64,000 bases of DNA from UBA1351 sp964563505 (GCA_964563505.1 CAZLXW010000006.1:1-64000), one strand, 5' to 3'; positions 16,402 to 26,261 are shown, numbered from the stretch's first letter. Notes: generated by a model from the letters alone, not told the origin. Numbers and translations: made by a program.

Positions 16402-17271
16402 TTATGTTTTTGCAATTTTTACAAGTTGGTTTACTGCATCTTTTAGCGGAATCGGTTTACGTCCGATAATTTTTTCAAAGTCACTATTCACGACTTCTAA
16501 TTCATGATGACGAATACCTTTTTGAATTTCAAGAAGCATGGGCATAAAACTTTCCGGCACCCCTGCTTTTCTCATGATTTCTTCATATGTTTTATCATCA
16601 ACTTGCAAGACTTCTATATCTTTATCAAGAATTTTACCGACTTCATTTGCAATTTCTTCTTGCGTATGGAGGTCTCCGCTTAATTCATATATCTTGTTGT
16701 TATGTTTTTCTTCTTCAACTAAAACTGTTGCCACGGCTAACGCATAGTCTTCGCGTAGTGCCCATCCCACTTTTCCATCTTTTGCTGAAGTAACCCAAGG
16801 AGCTCCTGACAATACGCCTTGAACTGAAGATACTTCATTTTCCAGATACCAATTATTTCTTAGTATTACATAGGTAATTCCTGAGTTTTTAATCGCCGCT
16901 TCACTTTTTTGATGCACTTCGGCTAAGAATAGATTCGATTGTTCTGCATTGGCTAAACTCGTATAAGCAATAAATTGTACTCCGGCTTTTTTTGCCGCTT
17001 CAATAGCATTCGTATGTTATCTTATGCGAGTTGCATTATCGCCATCTGTCGAAATAATGAGTAGTCTCTCTACGCCTTTAAACGTATCTACCATTAATTC
17101 CACTTCTTCAAAATCACCTTTTCTGACATCAACGCCTTTTTCTGAATAGGCATTGGCCTTCTCAACCGTTCGAACGCTGACTGCGACTTCTTTCGGATCT
17201 ACTCTATTTAGTAATTCTTTCATTACTAATGTTCCTAAATGTCCTGTTGCACCAGTAACCATATATTTCAT
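16402..17271 (-). pseudogene. NmrA/QOR2-like NAD(P)H-binding oxidoreductase with one nonsense codon
   Basis: The frame would encode 289 residues of an atypical SDR (NmrA or quinone oxidoreductase 2 type). It starts with MKYMVTGATGHLGTLVMKEL, the dinucleotide-binding GxxGxxG motif. At 17017-17019 a TAA interrupts the same reading frame between DNATRIR and HTNAIEAAKKAGVQ; relatives usually have Gln here, so a single CAA-to-TAA change explains it. The downstream part continues unbroken to SDFEKIIGRKPIPLKDAV at the C-terminus. No shift is needed. It may be a recent pseudogene, a sequencing error, or expressed as two pieces; the internal ATG at 16917 lacks the cofactor site. The enzyme would reduce quinones or sense NADPH. 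Confidence 0.85.
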
Positions 17272-17379
17272 TATACATCCTCCTTTTTAAAACTGATATC
17301 GATTCTCATTTGTCCTATACGTTTATTATATCGCAAACATCAGAAATAACAAGGAGGATCTTATACTACCGTACTATAT

Positions 17380-19383
17380 CTATACATTAAAACGCTTTGT
17401 TTCTTGTGCAAGCTTTAATATATCTTGATTCAGAATTTCGATTGACTCACCAATTTCTGTCACTCGTGAAAGTTGTTCTTCCGTTGAAGCATTTATTTCT
17501 TCTGTGGAAGCCGCAGATTCTTGACTAATCGCAGCCATAGATTCTAGAGATTCAATTAAATCATTCTTAAGTTTCTCAATGTTTTTTGTCTCATCGATAA
17601 ATTCTTGAATAATTGATTCAACACGATTGACACTGACCACTGTCTCATCAAAAACAACAACCGTTTCATTAAGGTTCTTTTTAACTGAATCAACTGAATC
17701 TTGAGTATGATTTACTTTTTCACTTGTGGAAGCGACCGTTTTTACAATATTACCTATAATCGCATTTATTTCTTCGGCTGATGTGGATGACTGCTCTGCA
17801 AGTTTTCGAATCTCTTCTGCAACGACAGCGAAGCCTCTTCCGGATTCTCCGGCTCTTGCCGCTTCGATTGACGCATTTAAAGCCAATAAATTTGTTTGAT
17901 CAGCAATACCTTTTATTGTCACAACAATGGTTTCTATTGCTTTTGAATTGTCTCTAAGTTCATTCACGTTATCAGCAACATTTGCTGTATTATCAATGGT
18001 AATTTGAAATAACTCCGATAAGGTATTAATATAATCAATCCCTGTATTATTGGAGTTCACCATTTCCTTTGAGACTGTCTCCGCAGTTGTAAGTTTTGAA
18101 TATATCTCTGTCACACTTTCACCAAGTTTTTGACCGGTTACAAGGCGATCATTTACATTTTCAGCCATAACTGCTGTGCCGTTTGCGATTTCCTCAACTG
18201 CACGAGTCACTTCGCTACTCGATGTTCTTAATCCTTCTACATTGTCTGTTATTCGATTAGAAGAAAGAGCCACATTGTCAATACTGCCTTTGGTTTCATG
18301 GATAAGATTACTTACATTGTTGGTCATTTTCTTAAAATGATCTGTTAATTGACCAATTTCGTCTTTTGACGAGTAATTAATGGACACTTGAAAGTTTCCT
18401 GAACCGACTTGTTCCATAGATTTTTGTAACATTCGAATCGGTTTTATTACTAATTTATTTAAAAGTGTACTGATAATTAAGATTAAGACTAATGTTGTAA
18501 GTATAATAACAATAAGATTACTAATCACACTTGCTCGAAAAATCTGGTCAATTTCTTCTGTTGGATAAGTAACAATTAAGGTTAAGCCATTATATATTTC
18601 TTTCATGGCATAATAGCTTGTGCCATCTATTTCTATCGTCTTAAAGTTTTTGTCACCTGATATAAAATCATTTAACCAAGGAACATCTGTTGCCAATACC
18701 TCACTTAATCCAAGTTCATTTTTCGCTATTAATGTTCCATCTTCATTCACAACAAGGGCAAATCCTGAGGTTCCGATAACCAAATCATTCACTCTTTTTT
18801 GGAGATTTAAATTATCTAATAAATCTTGAATTACTTTTGGCTCTATACCAATTTGAACCACTCCTGGTTCATCAATTCTAGACACACCAATATATTGAAA
18901 CAGTTGATTGTCCGTTCCGCGTAATGAAGGTTCTTGAGCTAGGCTACTACCCGAATTACCTATTAAATCGATAAAAGGCAGTGTTTGATCCGATGTATTA
19001 AAATCAAAACCATAGAAATCTCTTACATTTCCGTATTGTATCACACCATTACTATCGATAACATGAATCTCAGAAACATTTAAATCTTCAGCCAAGTGTT
19101 CCATTTGATTCGGCTCTAACAATGTCGGATCCGCGCCAATCATCTTAGCTATTGATAAGGTTAAATCAATATTTTTTCTATTAAGCGCTTCTTTTGTGAT
19201 ATCAACAATTTCAGCTGATGATTCTATGGTCATTTTAAGATTTGCTAGTTCATCATATAGTTGTAAATTAACATTATCTGCGAATGCTTTATTGGTGGAT
19301 ATAGTATTAAAAATACCAATGAGTGAAATAGATAAAATAATAACTACACTTGTAACTAGGAGCATTTTAATCCTTAATTTCAT
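17380..19383 (-). CDS. Methyl-accepting chemotaxis protein
   Basis: The 667-residue protein starts at ATG 19383 after AAGAAGG. A membrane span near 8-28 precedes an extracytoplasmic double-Cache-type sensor of about 260 residues, then a second span near 290-312, a HAMP domain (KPIRMLQKSMEQVGSGNFQV) and a long cytoplasmic coiled coil. The signalling tip, IETIVVTIKGIADQTNLLAL followed by NASIEAARAGESGRGFAVVA, is the hallmark of chemoreceptors. Such proteins control the CheA kinase; small organic ligands bind Cache domains, but the ligand here is unknown. No che or flagellar genes are in the window, and the gene appears to stand alone. It implies a motile organism. Confidence 0.95.
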   Translation of the reverse strand: MKLRIKMLLVTSVVIILSISLIGIFNTISTNKAFADNVNLQLYDELANLKMTIESSAEIVDITKEALNRKNIDLTLSIAKMIGADPTLLEPNQMEHLAEDLNVSEIHVIDSNGVIQYGNVRDFYGFDFNTSDQTLPFIDLIGNSGSSLAQEPSLRGTDNQLFQYIGVSRIDEPGVVQIGIEPKVIQDLLDNLNLQKRVNDLVIGTSGFALVVNEDGTLIAKNELGLSEVLATDVPWLNDFISGDKNFKTIEIDGTSYYAMKEIYNGLTLIVTYPTEEIDQIFRASVISNLIVIILTTLVLILIISTLLNKLVIKPIRMLQKSMEQVGSGNFQVSINYSSKDEIGQLTDHFKKMTNNVSNLIHETKGSIDNVALSSNRITDNVEGLRTSSSEVTRAVEEIANGTAVMAENVNDRLVTGQKLGESVTEIYSKLTTAETVSKEMVNSNNTGIDYINTLSELFQITIDNTANVADNVNELRDNSKAIETIVVTIKGIADQTNLLALNASIEAARAGESGRGFAVVAEEIRKLAEQSSTSAEEINAIIGNIVKTVASTSEKVNHTQDSVDSVKKNLNETVVVFDETVVSVNRVESIIQEFIDETKNIEKLKNDLIESLESMAAISQESAASTEEINASTEEQLSRVTEIGESIEILNQDILKLAQETKRFNV

Positions 19384-19516
19384 AAACAAGCCTTCTTTCT
19401 TTTGTAAAAAAACGTAATATTCTGCTCAATATTATCATAGTTTTATCTCTAAATGCGTTTTATACAAAAGAATTAAGAAATTGTTCACACTCTCTACACA
19501 TATTATTAGAGCTCAA

Positions 19517-20097
19517 TCAATTTATTGTTCTTATAGTCTTTAAGGACCTCATGTATTCTCCAAAATATGTTGAACCAAGAATCAACACTACTCCAACCAT
19601 CTGTTGTATTGTCATTGTCTTATGCAGAATAAGCATACTTAAAATAATTCCAAATGCAGGCTCCAAATAACTATAAGACGCGATTTCCATAGAGCTTAAT
19701 TTGCTATACTATGATCCATCTTCGAATTAAATCTTCGCTTCATAATGACTATAGTGGCATATAATATACCTGATGCTCCACTAAACAATATTCCTGACAG
19801 GTGTTGATAATCTAAATTAATAACGCCAATGACGAATATTAAACCAGTAAATGAAATACCAATTATAGTCACTTGTAGCTTACTTAGTCTCTCTTTCAAA
19901 ATCAAGGGACTTAATATCATTACATATACAGGGCACATATTATATATTACAATAGCTAATGAAACATTCGTGTTTTTATAACCGAAAAATAATGCCGCCC
20001 ATGCTAAGCCAATCATTGCTCCTGATAAAATATAGATGAACATGTCTTTAAAAACTATAGAATAAAAGTGAAAAACTGTATTGCACAAAATTGACAT
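19517..20097 (-). pseudogene. Decayed EamA/DMT-family transporter
   Basis: Two pieces of one EamA drug/metabolite transporter are visible. The upstream piece (19696-20097) runs from LSGAMIGLAWAALFFGYKNT to ATIVIMKRRF, including the NVSLAIVIYN and LILKERLS motifs. The C-terminal piece lies in another frame (about 19517-19693) and reads KLSSMEIASYSYLEPAFG followed by a last membrane helix. About 60 residues between the pieces are missing, and the first one or two membrane helices are absent at the N-terminus, where the gene abuts the end of the AraC remnant. The product cannot work as a transporter. An internal deletion plus 5' loss explains the structure. Confidence 0.8.
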
Positions 20098-20109
20098 GAA
20101 GGACTATTA

Positions 20110-20761
20110 TCATTTTTCTCCAATAATCTGTTTATATTCCATTGGACTTATTCCATTCATTTTTTTGAATTCTCTTATAAAATGTGATTGGTCAAAAAAA
20201 TCCAATTTCCTCACAAATCTCAAATACGTCTACACCATTGTCTAAGTATTTTTTTGCTTCAGCTACTTTTAACTGCAATTTATATGCACTTGGAGTTGTA
20301 TTAAAGAAGGTCTTTTTCTTTGATGTATTTTCTAACTGAATCAATAGTTCAATCAATAGCTCTTCGATTCTCATACTATTCATCCCATCTGACACACTCG
20401 TGATGAAATCAAGAAACCCGCTTACCGCCTCACCTTGTATTTTTGTCACTTTCGTAAACTCCATTTTACTTTCATAGTACTTAGGATCAATATAGACCAT
20501 AATAAACTGCCACTGATCAATATTCTCAGGTGAACATCTATGACTTAATAATGGCGGAATTATTATCAAATCATTTTTTTCAAATCTATAACTTTCGTTT
20601 CCAAACTCAACAACCGTTGTCCCCATCTCAATAAGTCCGATAGATAATTCTTTGTGCACGTGTTTTTTATAACTTTGTTCTTTACATATGCATTGCTTGA
20701 TCTCAATGTCTCCCATTATAGATTTGTTAATCCTTAAACATTTTATCTTATTTGAGTTCAT
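20110..20761 (-). pseudogene. Decayed AraC-family regulator
   Basis: The start ATG at 20761 follows AAGGAAG and overlaps the preceding regulator gene by 14 bases. An N-terminal cupin-like sensor is present (HVHKELSIGLIEMG, NDLIIIPPLLSHRC). Then QLENTSKKKTF jumps directly to TTPSAYKLQLKVAEAKKYL, which in relatives lies between the two helix-turn-helix units, so the first DNA-binding unit seems deleted. Next, a run of seven T (minus strand) at 20194-20200 shifts the frame after CEEIGFF; with six T the frame continues DQSHFIREFKKMNGISPMEY to a stop at 20110. The gene probably controlled the adjacent EamA transporter, which is also broken. Confidence 0.78.
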
Positions 20762-22112
20762 AATTCTTCCTTTTACTTCGTCGAATATCAATGAAATTCT
20801 TAACGTCTTTCAATATCGCCTCATTGGTCACATTAATCATGAGCCACTTTTGGCCCATGCCAGCTTTAGTTTCGCTATATAGCTGCTGCACATACTCTGT
20901 ACAACAAGGAAGTATCCATTCCACTTCAATCTTTTCACGCTCACCAATTACAATAAGAGCAATAAAATATCCTTCCATCGGATACAATGTACATAGACTC
21001 CGTCCCGCTTTTTTGTATTTAACATTCCATCCATACTGCATAGAACATCTGCTATAATCCATGACCGGCTTACTCTGATATTCATCTTGAATAAAGCGAC
21101 ACAAGTCTTCAAACAAAGGATTGTTTACATAGGTTTTTATCATATCTAATGTTGGCTTCTGCGTTCCATTGACCTTATCCCATTTTTCCTTTATCTCATC
21201 TATCTTTTTCTGTGAACTTAATGGTAACCATAATTCCATATAACTTGAGTCTGCAGACGTTCCATAATACATTTCAACAGTAAAATCACCACATGTCAAA
21301 TTTTGTTTTTTCATCCAATTAGTCATAAACATAATTGCTTTATAAATCGCAACATTAATTAGTTCTTCAAAATTTTCTGCTTCTAAACAACAAATAACAT
21401 ATTCACCTTTGGGAAGAATGAAAAAATCATACTTCTCTAGCTGAACACATTCTTTCGTTTCCGCAGAGACCATGTAAATAAAACGACCTTCCCTTGCATC
21501 ACCTTTATATATAATAGCAGATTCTATGTTGTTCGATAATAAATTCAACAGGCTTGCTTTCTGACTGTGGAATTCATTCCACAGCTTTCCTATTGTTGAT
21601 ATTCCTGTCCATCTACCTATCGTTAATTCAGTTTCAGGCACTTCGCCTTTGATACCTATAAATGTGCGCGGTTCATCAAGCTTTCTTCGGGTCATCTCCA
21701 CCACAATGCCTTCAGTAATGAGTGGTACATCTTCCTCAGCTTCTGCATATTTCATGCGTAGGTCGGGCTTGATAAAATGATTAAGGACTATATCATTGGA
21801 ACGATATTCTTCCGGTGTAACACCATATGCTTCTTTGAACGCCCGCGTAAAATTTGCATGATTTGAAAATCCATATTCTAATGCTATATCAATAATTCGT
21901 TTATTATTATTTTTAAGTTCTTCTGAAGCCTTTGCTAACCTTCGAAATCTCACATATTCGCTTACAGATTGTTTTACTAAACGCTTAAAGAGTCGCTGAA
22001 AATAATAGGATGAAAGATTTCCTTCCTTAGCAAGTTCGTTTATTTCCATATTTTCTGATAAATGTTTTTCAATATAGTTCAAAGTATTTTGTATTGATTT
22101 CCACGCGTACAT
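20748..22112 (-). CDS. AraC regulator - GyrI-like ligand domain - DUF3788 fusion
   Basis: The protein has 454 residues and starts after AGGAGGTGTTAATAT. Residues 1-105 hold two AraC helix-turn-helix units (INELAKEGNLSSYYFQRLFK and IIDIALEYGFSNHANFTRAF followed by YGVTPEEY). Residues about 130-300 are a GyrI-like or effector-binding domain that binds small molecules in Rob/BmrR-type regulators. The C-terminal 140 residues resemble the DUF3788 family (YGWNVKYKKAGRSLCTLYP, GYFIALIVIGEREK, WLMINVTNEAILKDV), usually found as a separate protein. The fusion therefore combines DNA binding with two putative ligand modules. Target genes are unknown. Residual uncertainty concerns the last domain. Confidence 0.82.
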   Translation of the reverse strand: MYAWKSIQNTLNYIEKHLSENMEINELAKEGNLSSYYFQRLFKRLVKQSVSEYVRFRRLAKASEELKNNNKRIIDIALEYGFSNHANFTRAFKEAYGVTPEEYRSNDIVLNHFIKPDLRMKYAEAEEDVPLITEGIVVEMTRRKLDEPRTFIGIKGEVPETELTIGRWTGISTIGKLWNEFHSQKASLLNLLSNNIESAIIYKGDAREGRFIYMVSAETKECVQLEKYDFFILPKGEYVICCLEAENFEELINVAIYKAIMFMTNWMKKQNLTCGDFTVEMYYGTSADSSYMELWLPLSSQKKIDEIKEKWDKVNGTQKPTLDMIKTYVNNPLFEDLCRFIQDEYQSKPVMDYSRCSMQYGWNVKYKKAGRSLCTLYPMEGYFIALIVIGEREKIEVEWILPCCTEYVQQLYSETKAGMGQKWLMINVTNEAILKDVKNFIDIRRSKRKNYELK

Positions 22113-22190
22113 ATATTAACACCTCCTGAAAATAGAATATCACAAAGGTATCGTCACTACTTATCACACAATGCCCTTTTACATCAATTA

Positions 22191-22859
22191 CTATAAATTC
22201 TTCTGTACCCACCCAGCCCATTGAATTAATATTTTCATATCATTGAGGCCAACATTTCCTTTATATAGGTGAACTTTATTGTTTTTAGTTTTGATTTGAT
22301 TATATAACTTATTTGCATCTGCCTGAGCTATCTTTTCAACACTATCATGATTAACCATTAATAACATATATGCAAAGGTGTGATTGACCCAACGAACTCT
22401 TGATATATCGACATATTTTGCAATAATATCCATTATATCCGATTGTATATCAAGGGTATATGCTATGCTGTGACGTTTTTCAACATCAACGATTTGGTCA
22501 TACATTTTATATGTATCTTTATAGCCTGCAGCTTCTAATTTATTCACAACTTCTTCATCCAAACAAGGTAAATCCCTGAAACGATTTGCCTTTGGTTGCA
22601 AGCTATTTATTTCACGATTAAGCACGTTTAAATAATTGATGTCGATACCACTGTTTTTTGAAAATTCTTCTAGTTTTTTCTTTGATTTTAAGTCATTTGA
22701 TAGTTGTTCAAGGTTTTCTATTCCCTGATTTTTAAGAATAGAAAACTGTCGATCAATATCATCTCTTAAAACTTGGCGACTCTTTATTAATTCCATCGTC
22801 ATTAACAGTTCTTTATATTCATTAATGCTTATTGTACTTAAATCTTTATAGTACGACAT
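22191..22859 (-). CDS. DUF4332-like helix-hairpin-helix protein
   Basis: The 222-residue protein starts after GAAAGGAAGATAAGCG. It is mostly alpha-helical. A segment at about 72-125 (SGIDINYLNVLNREIN, RFRDLPCLDEEVVNKLEAAG) has the helix-hairpin-helix style found in DUF4332 proteins, where a residue following a small turn contacts DNA or another helix. No catalytic motif is seen. It sits 18 bases downstream of an aldo/keto reductase gene on the same strand and may be cotranscribed. The function is unknown and the family assignment is tentative. Confidence 0.55.
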   Translation of the reverse strand: MSYYKDLSTISINEYKELLMTMELIKSRQVLRDDIDRQFSILKNQGIENLEQLSNDLKSKKKLEEFSKNSGIDINYLNVLNREINSLQPKANRFRDLPCLDEEVVNKLEAAGYKDTYKMYDQIVDVEKRHSIAYTLDIQSDIMDIIAKYVDISRVRWVNHTFAYMLLMVNHDSVEKIAQADANKLYNQIKTKNNKVHLYKGNVGLNDMKILIQWAGWVQKNL

Positions 22860-22877
22860 CGCTTATCTTCCTTTCAT

Positions 22878-23843
22878 TTATCGATTATATCCAAATGGAT
22901 TGCCTGTATGTTTTTCCCATACTTTGTCACATTTTTCAAGCACTTCTTGACTTAGTTCCGGCCCTTCCATGGCCTTTATATTTTGTTCGAGTTGGGAGAG
23001 TTTGGATACCCCACTAATAATACTTGTTACCTTTGTATTGGTAGTACACCATTTGAAGGCCAACTCTAAAATAGTAATTCCTGCTTCTTCTGCGATCTCC
23101 ATTAACTTCTCTGTTGATTGAATATTTGCTTCACTCCAATAACGATTCTTATATATTTCATTATTAGATAATCGGGAATTTTTTGCCGGTCCGTTTTTAT
23201 GCTTTCCTGTGAGAAGTCCTGCTGCTATTGGATTATATACCGATAATCCCATCGGATGTTTGTCCAGATATGGGATTAATTCGGGCTCTATCGATCTTGT
23301 TAGGGCATTGTATACATTTTGGGTCATCACGGGTTTTTCAAATCCTTCCCTTTCACATATTGCCATCATGTCGGATAATTGCCATGCCGCATGGTTACTA
23401 ACAGCCACATATCGTACTTTTCCAAGTTCCACCAATTCTGTCATCGCCTCTAAAGATTCTTCCATGGGTGTGTTATAATCCGGCGCATGAAAATAGTACA
23501 AATCGACATACTCTGTCTGCAGTCGACTTAAACTTTTATCTATTTCCCTAAAAATAGCCTCTTTTGTAAGACATACACCATTTAATTTTGTCCCACTTTC
23601 ATATCCTACTTTTGATGCCAAGATAATCTGCTCACGTTTATTCTTGATTCCTTTTGCGACAATGGTTTCACTAGCACCATCTGTATAAATATTCGCCGTA
23701 TCAAAAAGTGTTATTCCTTTTTCAAATCCGTATTCCATAATTTTCAAACTTTCTTTTTCATCGGTTTGCCCACCAAAAGTCATCGTTCCTAAACTCATCT
23801 TAGGTATTAATAAATTTGTATTAACCAATTCTGTGTATTCCAT
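22878..23843 (-). CDS. Aldo/keto reductase
   Basis: The 321-residue TIM-barrel protein begins EYTELVNTNLLIPKMSLGTM. The catalytic set is visible: D and Y in FDTANIYTDG, K in ILASKVGY and H in YFHAPD; the NADPH-binding end shows TSIISGVSKLSQLEQNI. Length and motifs fit the AKR subfamily that includes YhdN/IolS-like general stress reductases. It would reduce aldehydes or ketones in the cytoplasm with NADPH; the natural substrate is unknown. AGGAGGTAAGT precedes the start. Confidence 0.9.
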   Translation of the reverse strand: MEYTELVNTNLLIPKMSLGTMTFGGQTDEKESLKIMEYGFEKGITLFDTANIYTDGASETIVAKGIKNKREQIILASKVGYESGTKLNGVCLTKEAIFREIDKSLSRLQTEYVDLYYFHAPDYNTPMEESLEAMTELVELGKVRYVAVSNHAAWQLSDMMAICEREGFEKPVMTQNVYNALTRSIEPELIPYLDKHPMGLSVYNPIAAGLLTGKHKNGPAKNSRLSNNEIYKNRYWSEANIQSTEKLMEIAEEAGITILELAFKWCTTNTKVTSIISGVSKLSQLEQNIKAMEGPELSQEVLEKCDKVWEKHTGNPFGYNR

Positions 23844-23963
23844 ACTTACCTCCTATAAATATTTGTTTATATTCTCTTAATTATAGCATATTTAGACGTA
23901 TTCTACGCTATATTTGATTTAATGCATATTATTCTCACTATTCATTTAATAATACCGAGTTTT

Positions 23964-23992
23964 TTGACAATTAATATGCTTAATGATATAAT
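23964..23992 (+). promoter_or_regulatory. Consensus sigma-A promoter for the DUF1328 gene
   Basis: TTGACA at 23964-23969 and TATAAT at 23987-23992 are separated by exactly 17 bases. Both boxes are perfect, so transcription of the downstream small membrane protein should be strong. The ATG lies 50 bases further on. Confidence 0.8.
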
Positions 23993-24042
23993 TAAATCGT
24001 TTATACAAGATAACCATTGTTACATATGAAGGGAGAGTTTTT

Positions 24043-24213
24043 ATGATACGATGGACAATTATTTTCTTGGTTATAGCAATTATTGCAGCTTTTTTTGGAT
24101 TTATTGGAATTGCTGGAGCTGCGATTGAAATTGCAAAATTTATTTTCTACATTTTCTTAGTGTTATTCGTAATTTCCTTAATCCTAGGATTTGTCAAAGG
24201 AAGACGAACATGA
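24043..24213 (+). CDS. DUF1328 (UPF0391) small membrane protein, 56 residues
   Basis: GGGAGAG precedes the ATG. The product starts MIRWTIIFLVIAIIAAFFGF, then GIAGAAIEIAKFIFYIF and a second span ending LILGFVKGRR. Two hydrophobic helices around a glycine/alanine turn are the full DUF1328 pattern, with the positive tail expected inside. Members are widespread and stress associated, without a known mechanism. The gene has its own consensus promoter and terminator and is therefore monocistronic. Confidence 0.9.
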   Translation: MIRWTIIFLVIAIIAAFFGFIGIAGAAIEIAKFIFYIFLVLFVISLILGFVKGRRT

Positions 24214-24223
24214 GAGATATAAC

Positions 24224-24251
24224 AAGGAGTAGCTTATATAAGCTACTCCTT
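24224..24251. terminator. Intrinsic terminator after the DUF1328 gene
   Basis: AAGGAGTAGCTT and AAGCTACTCCTT form a perfect 12-bp stem around ATAT, followed by TTTAAC. It lies 11 bases after the DUF1328 stop and 19 bases before the end of the convergent nitroreductase gene, so it may serve both. Confidence 0.85.
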
Positions 24252-24269
24252 TTAACATTTCATCATAGA

Positions 24270-24815
24270 TTAATAATATGTGACCAATTCTTCCACTGTT
24301 TTCCTTGGCGGAGCTGCTTTTCCCTCTTCTAATGGATAACCTATTGCTATTAGTGCTGTTATTCGTTCATTTTCAGGAATCTGAATATATTGACGCAGTT
24401 TCTCTTCATCAAATATTCCTAAAATGACACTCCCAAGTCCTTTTGAATGTGCCGCTAAGCAAAATGTTTGCGTAGCAATTCCGGCATCAAACGTCTCCCA
24501 TCGATCACCTTTCGATGTGGAAAAATCCCCATTATTTTCATATCCACTTACCTTTTTAATGACTGTAACTACAACAAGTGCTTTACATCGCATAATTGTT
24601 TTTGCATTAAATTCAAAATCCAAAACACAATGATTGGCAATATCTTCTTTAATCTGTGGTGTTTTAATCACATGATAACGTACAACTTGGGTGTTTTTCC
24701 ATGACGGAGCATATCTTGCCAAGGATACAACTTCATTGATTACTTCTTCGGAAATATCTTTTTCAGAGTATTTTCGAACACTTCTTCTTTCCCTAATACA
24801 TATTTCTGTTTTCAT
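24270..24815 (-). CDS. Nitroreductase family protein
   Basis: The 181-residue FMN enzyme begins EICIRERRSVRKYSEKDI with the FMN phosphate-binding RRSVRKY, continues LARYAPSWKNTQVVRYHVI, and has the second cofactor motif DAGIATQTFCLAAHSKGLGS and LIAIGYPLEEG. It is a short one-domain type common in anaerobes, using NAD(P)H to reduce nitro groups, enones or flavins. The substrate is unknown. It starts 43 bases upstream of nothing on its strand except the pyrophosphatase remnant, which ends at 24858, so it could once have followed that gene. Confidence 0.85.
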   Translation of the reverse strand: MKTEICIRERRSVRKYSEKDISEEVINEVVSLARYAPSWKNTQVVRYHVIKTPQIKEDIANHCVLDFEFNAKTIMRCKALVVVTVIKKVSGYENNGDFSTSKGDRWETFDAGIATQTFCLAAHSKGLGSVILGIFDEEKLRQYIQIPENERITALIAIGYPLEEGKAAPPRKTVEELVTYY

Positions 24816-24857
24816 TATTTATCCTTTCTATGATCGGATGATATTTTGTAATATACC

Positions 24858-26159
24858 TTAATTAAAAAGGTTCAAAATATTGTATTGGCTAAATACAGAG
24901 ACAAATACTAAAGATACCATAGCCATAATCTTAATCAAAATGTCAAGAGAAGGTCCAACGGTGTCCTTAAGTGGGTCACCAACTGTATCACCAATCACTG
25001 TTGACGAATGCAAATCAGAACCTTTACCATGGCCCGGAATACCACCTGATTCCACCGGCATTGTCCGCTATGGGTCCATAAGTATCAACAGATACAGTTG
25101 CTGCAACAAAGGATAACATACCAATCGCTGCCATAGCCACGCCGTATAGTCCTGCAAAATAATTTGCAGACATGGTTGCACCTGCGAGTACAATAACCGG
25201 ATAAAATGTAGACTTCATTCCTGTGGAAAGGCCTTGGGTAATCGTTAAAGCGGTTCCTTCAAGGGATTTTTTTGCTATTGTTTTGGTTGGTTTAAAATCA
25301 TAACTTGTATAATACTCCGCTAAGAAACCAATTAAAATACCACTGCCAATACCAAATAATGCCGATATCCAGGGAGACATGATTCCTGCTTTAAACCCAA
25401 GAACTGTCACATTCATATCCGCAAAATAAAAATAAGTGAAAGCCCCTGTGCCTATAATCGTTAGCCCTGCGGATGTCCATAATGCATAATTAAGTTCTCT
25501 ATGCGGATTCTCCGATACATTGCGGACAATAAGTGATAGAATACCAATTACACTACTTATAAGGCCGATTGCTACAAAAACAAGAGGAAAAGTTATTAGG
25601 TTTCTTACTAACTCATAAGTAAGATGATCGCTGTTTCCGCTTGTTGTATAGTACATATAAGACACCAATACAACAGCTGAAATAAGTGCGCCAACAAAAC
25701 TTTCAAGCAAATCCGCACCAAGGCCTGCCACGTCACCTACACTATCGCCAACATTATCCGCAATCGTCGCGGGATTACGTGGATCATCTTCAGGTATTCC
25801 CGCTTCTGTCTTACCGACAAGATCAGCCCCCATATCTGCAGCCTTGGTATAAATACCACCACCTACACGATCAAACATGGCGATAATTGAACATCCAAGT
25901 GCATACCCTGATACAGTCATTGTAAAAGGAATAAAGTTAACCCCGATCCAATTTTCTTGTATAATCAGATTTGCTTGATCCACCTTGAAAAGCAACTTTT
26001 AACGTCTGACCAAGGCTTTTTGATGTACGTGCCTTATTGGATTGCGGTTGCAATCTCTTTCATAAGTTCTGTTCCCTCATCTAATTTTTTTACTTGGTTA
26101 AAATTAAACGCTGCCAATAATAATGCCAATAAAACTGCAATAAATACCAATACAACCAT
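24858..26159 (-). pseudogene. hppA: Membrane ion-pumping pyrophosphatase with three internal deletions
   Basis: A GGAGG-preceded ATG at 26159 starts MVVLVFIAVLLALLLAAFNF and VKKLDEGTELMKEIATAIQ, then a stop. In a second frame ARTSKSLGQTLKVAFQGGS follows, and a third frame (25995 to 25024) contains WIGVNFIPFTMTVSGYALGC, the diphosphate site GGGIYTKAADMGADLVGKTE and DDPRNPATIADNVGDSVGD, ending at NAGGI. The final frame gives GHGKGSDLHSSTVIGDTVGD and PLKDTVGPSLDILIKIM. About 65, 50 and 180 residues seem missing at the three joints, compared with the usual 650-700 residues. The protein would have coupled pyrophosphate cleavage to Na+ or H+ pumping. It cannot be functional as read. Confidence 0.88.
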
Positions 26160-26261
26160 AAATTTTTAACCTCCATATTATGTTTTTTAACAACTCTCTC
26201 CAAATTACCCACTTTAAAATCGTACCACAAATTTCAAGTTTTTCACATCTTTTTTTTAAAT

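Noticed and set aside
16402..17271. Alternative genetic code with TAA read as Gln
   Set aside because: Many intact genes in the window end in TAA at expected lengths, so the code is standard and the TAA here is a local lesion.
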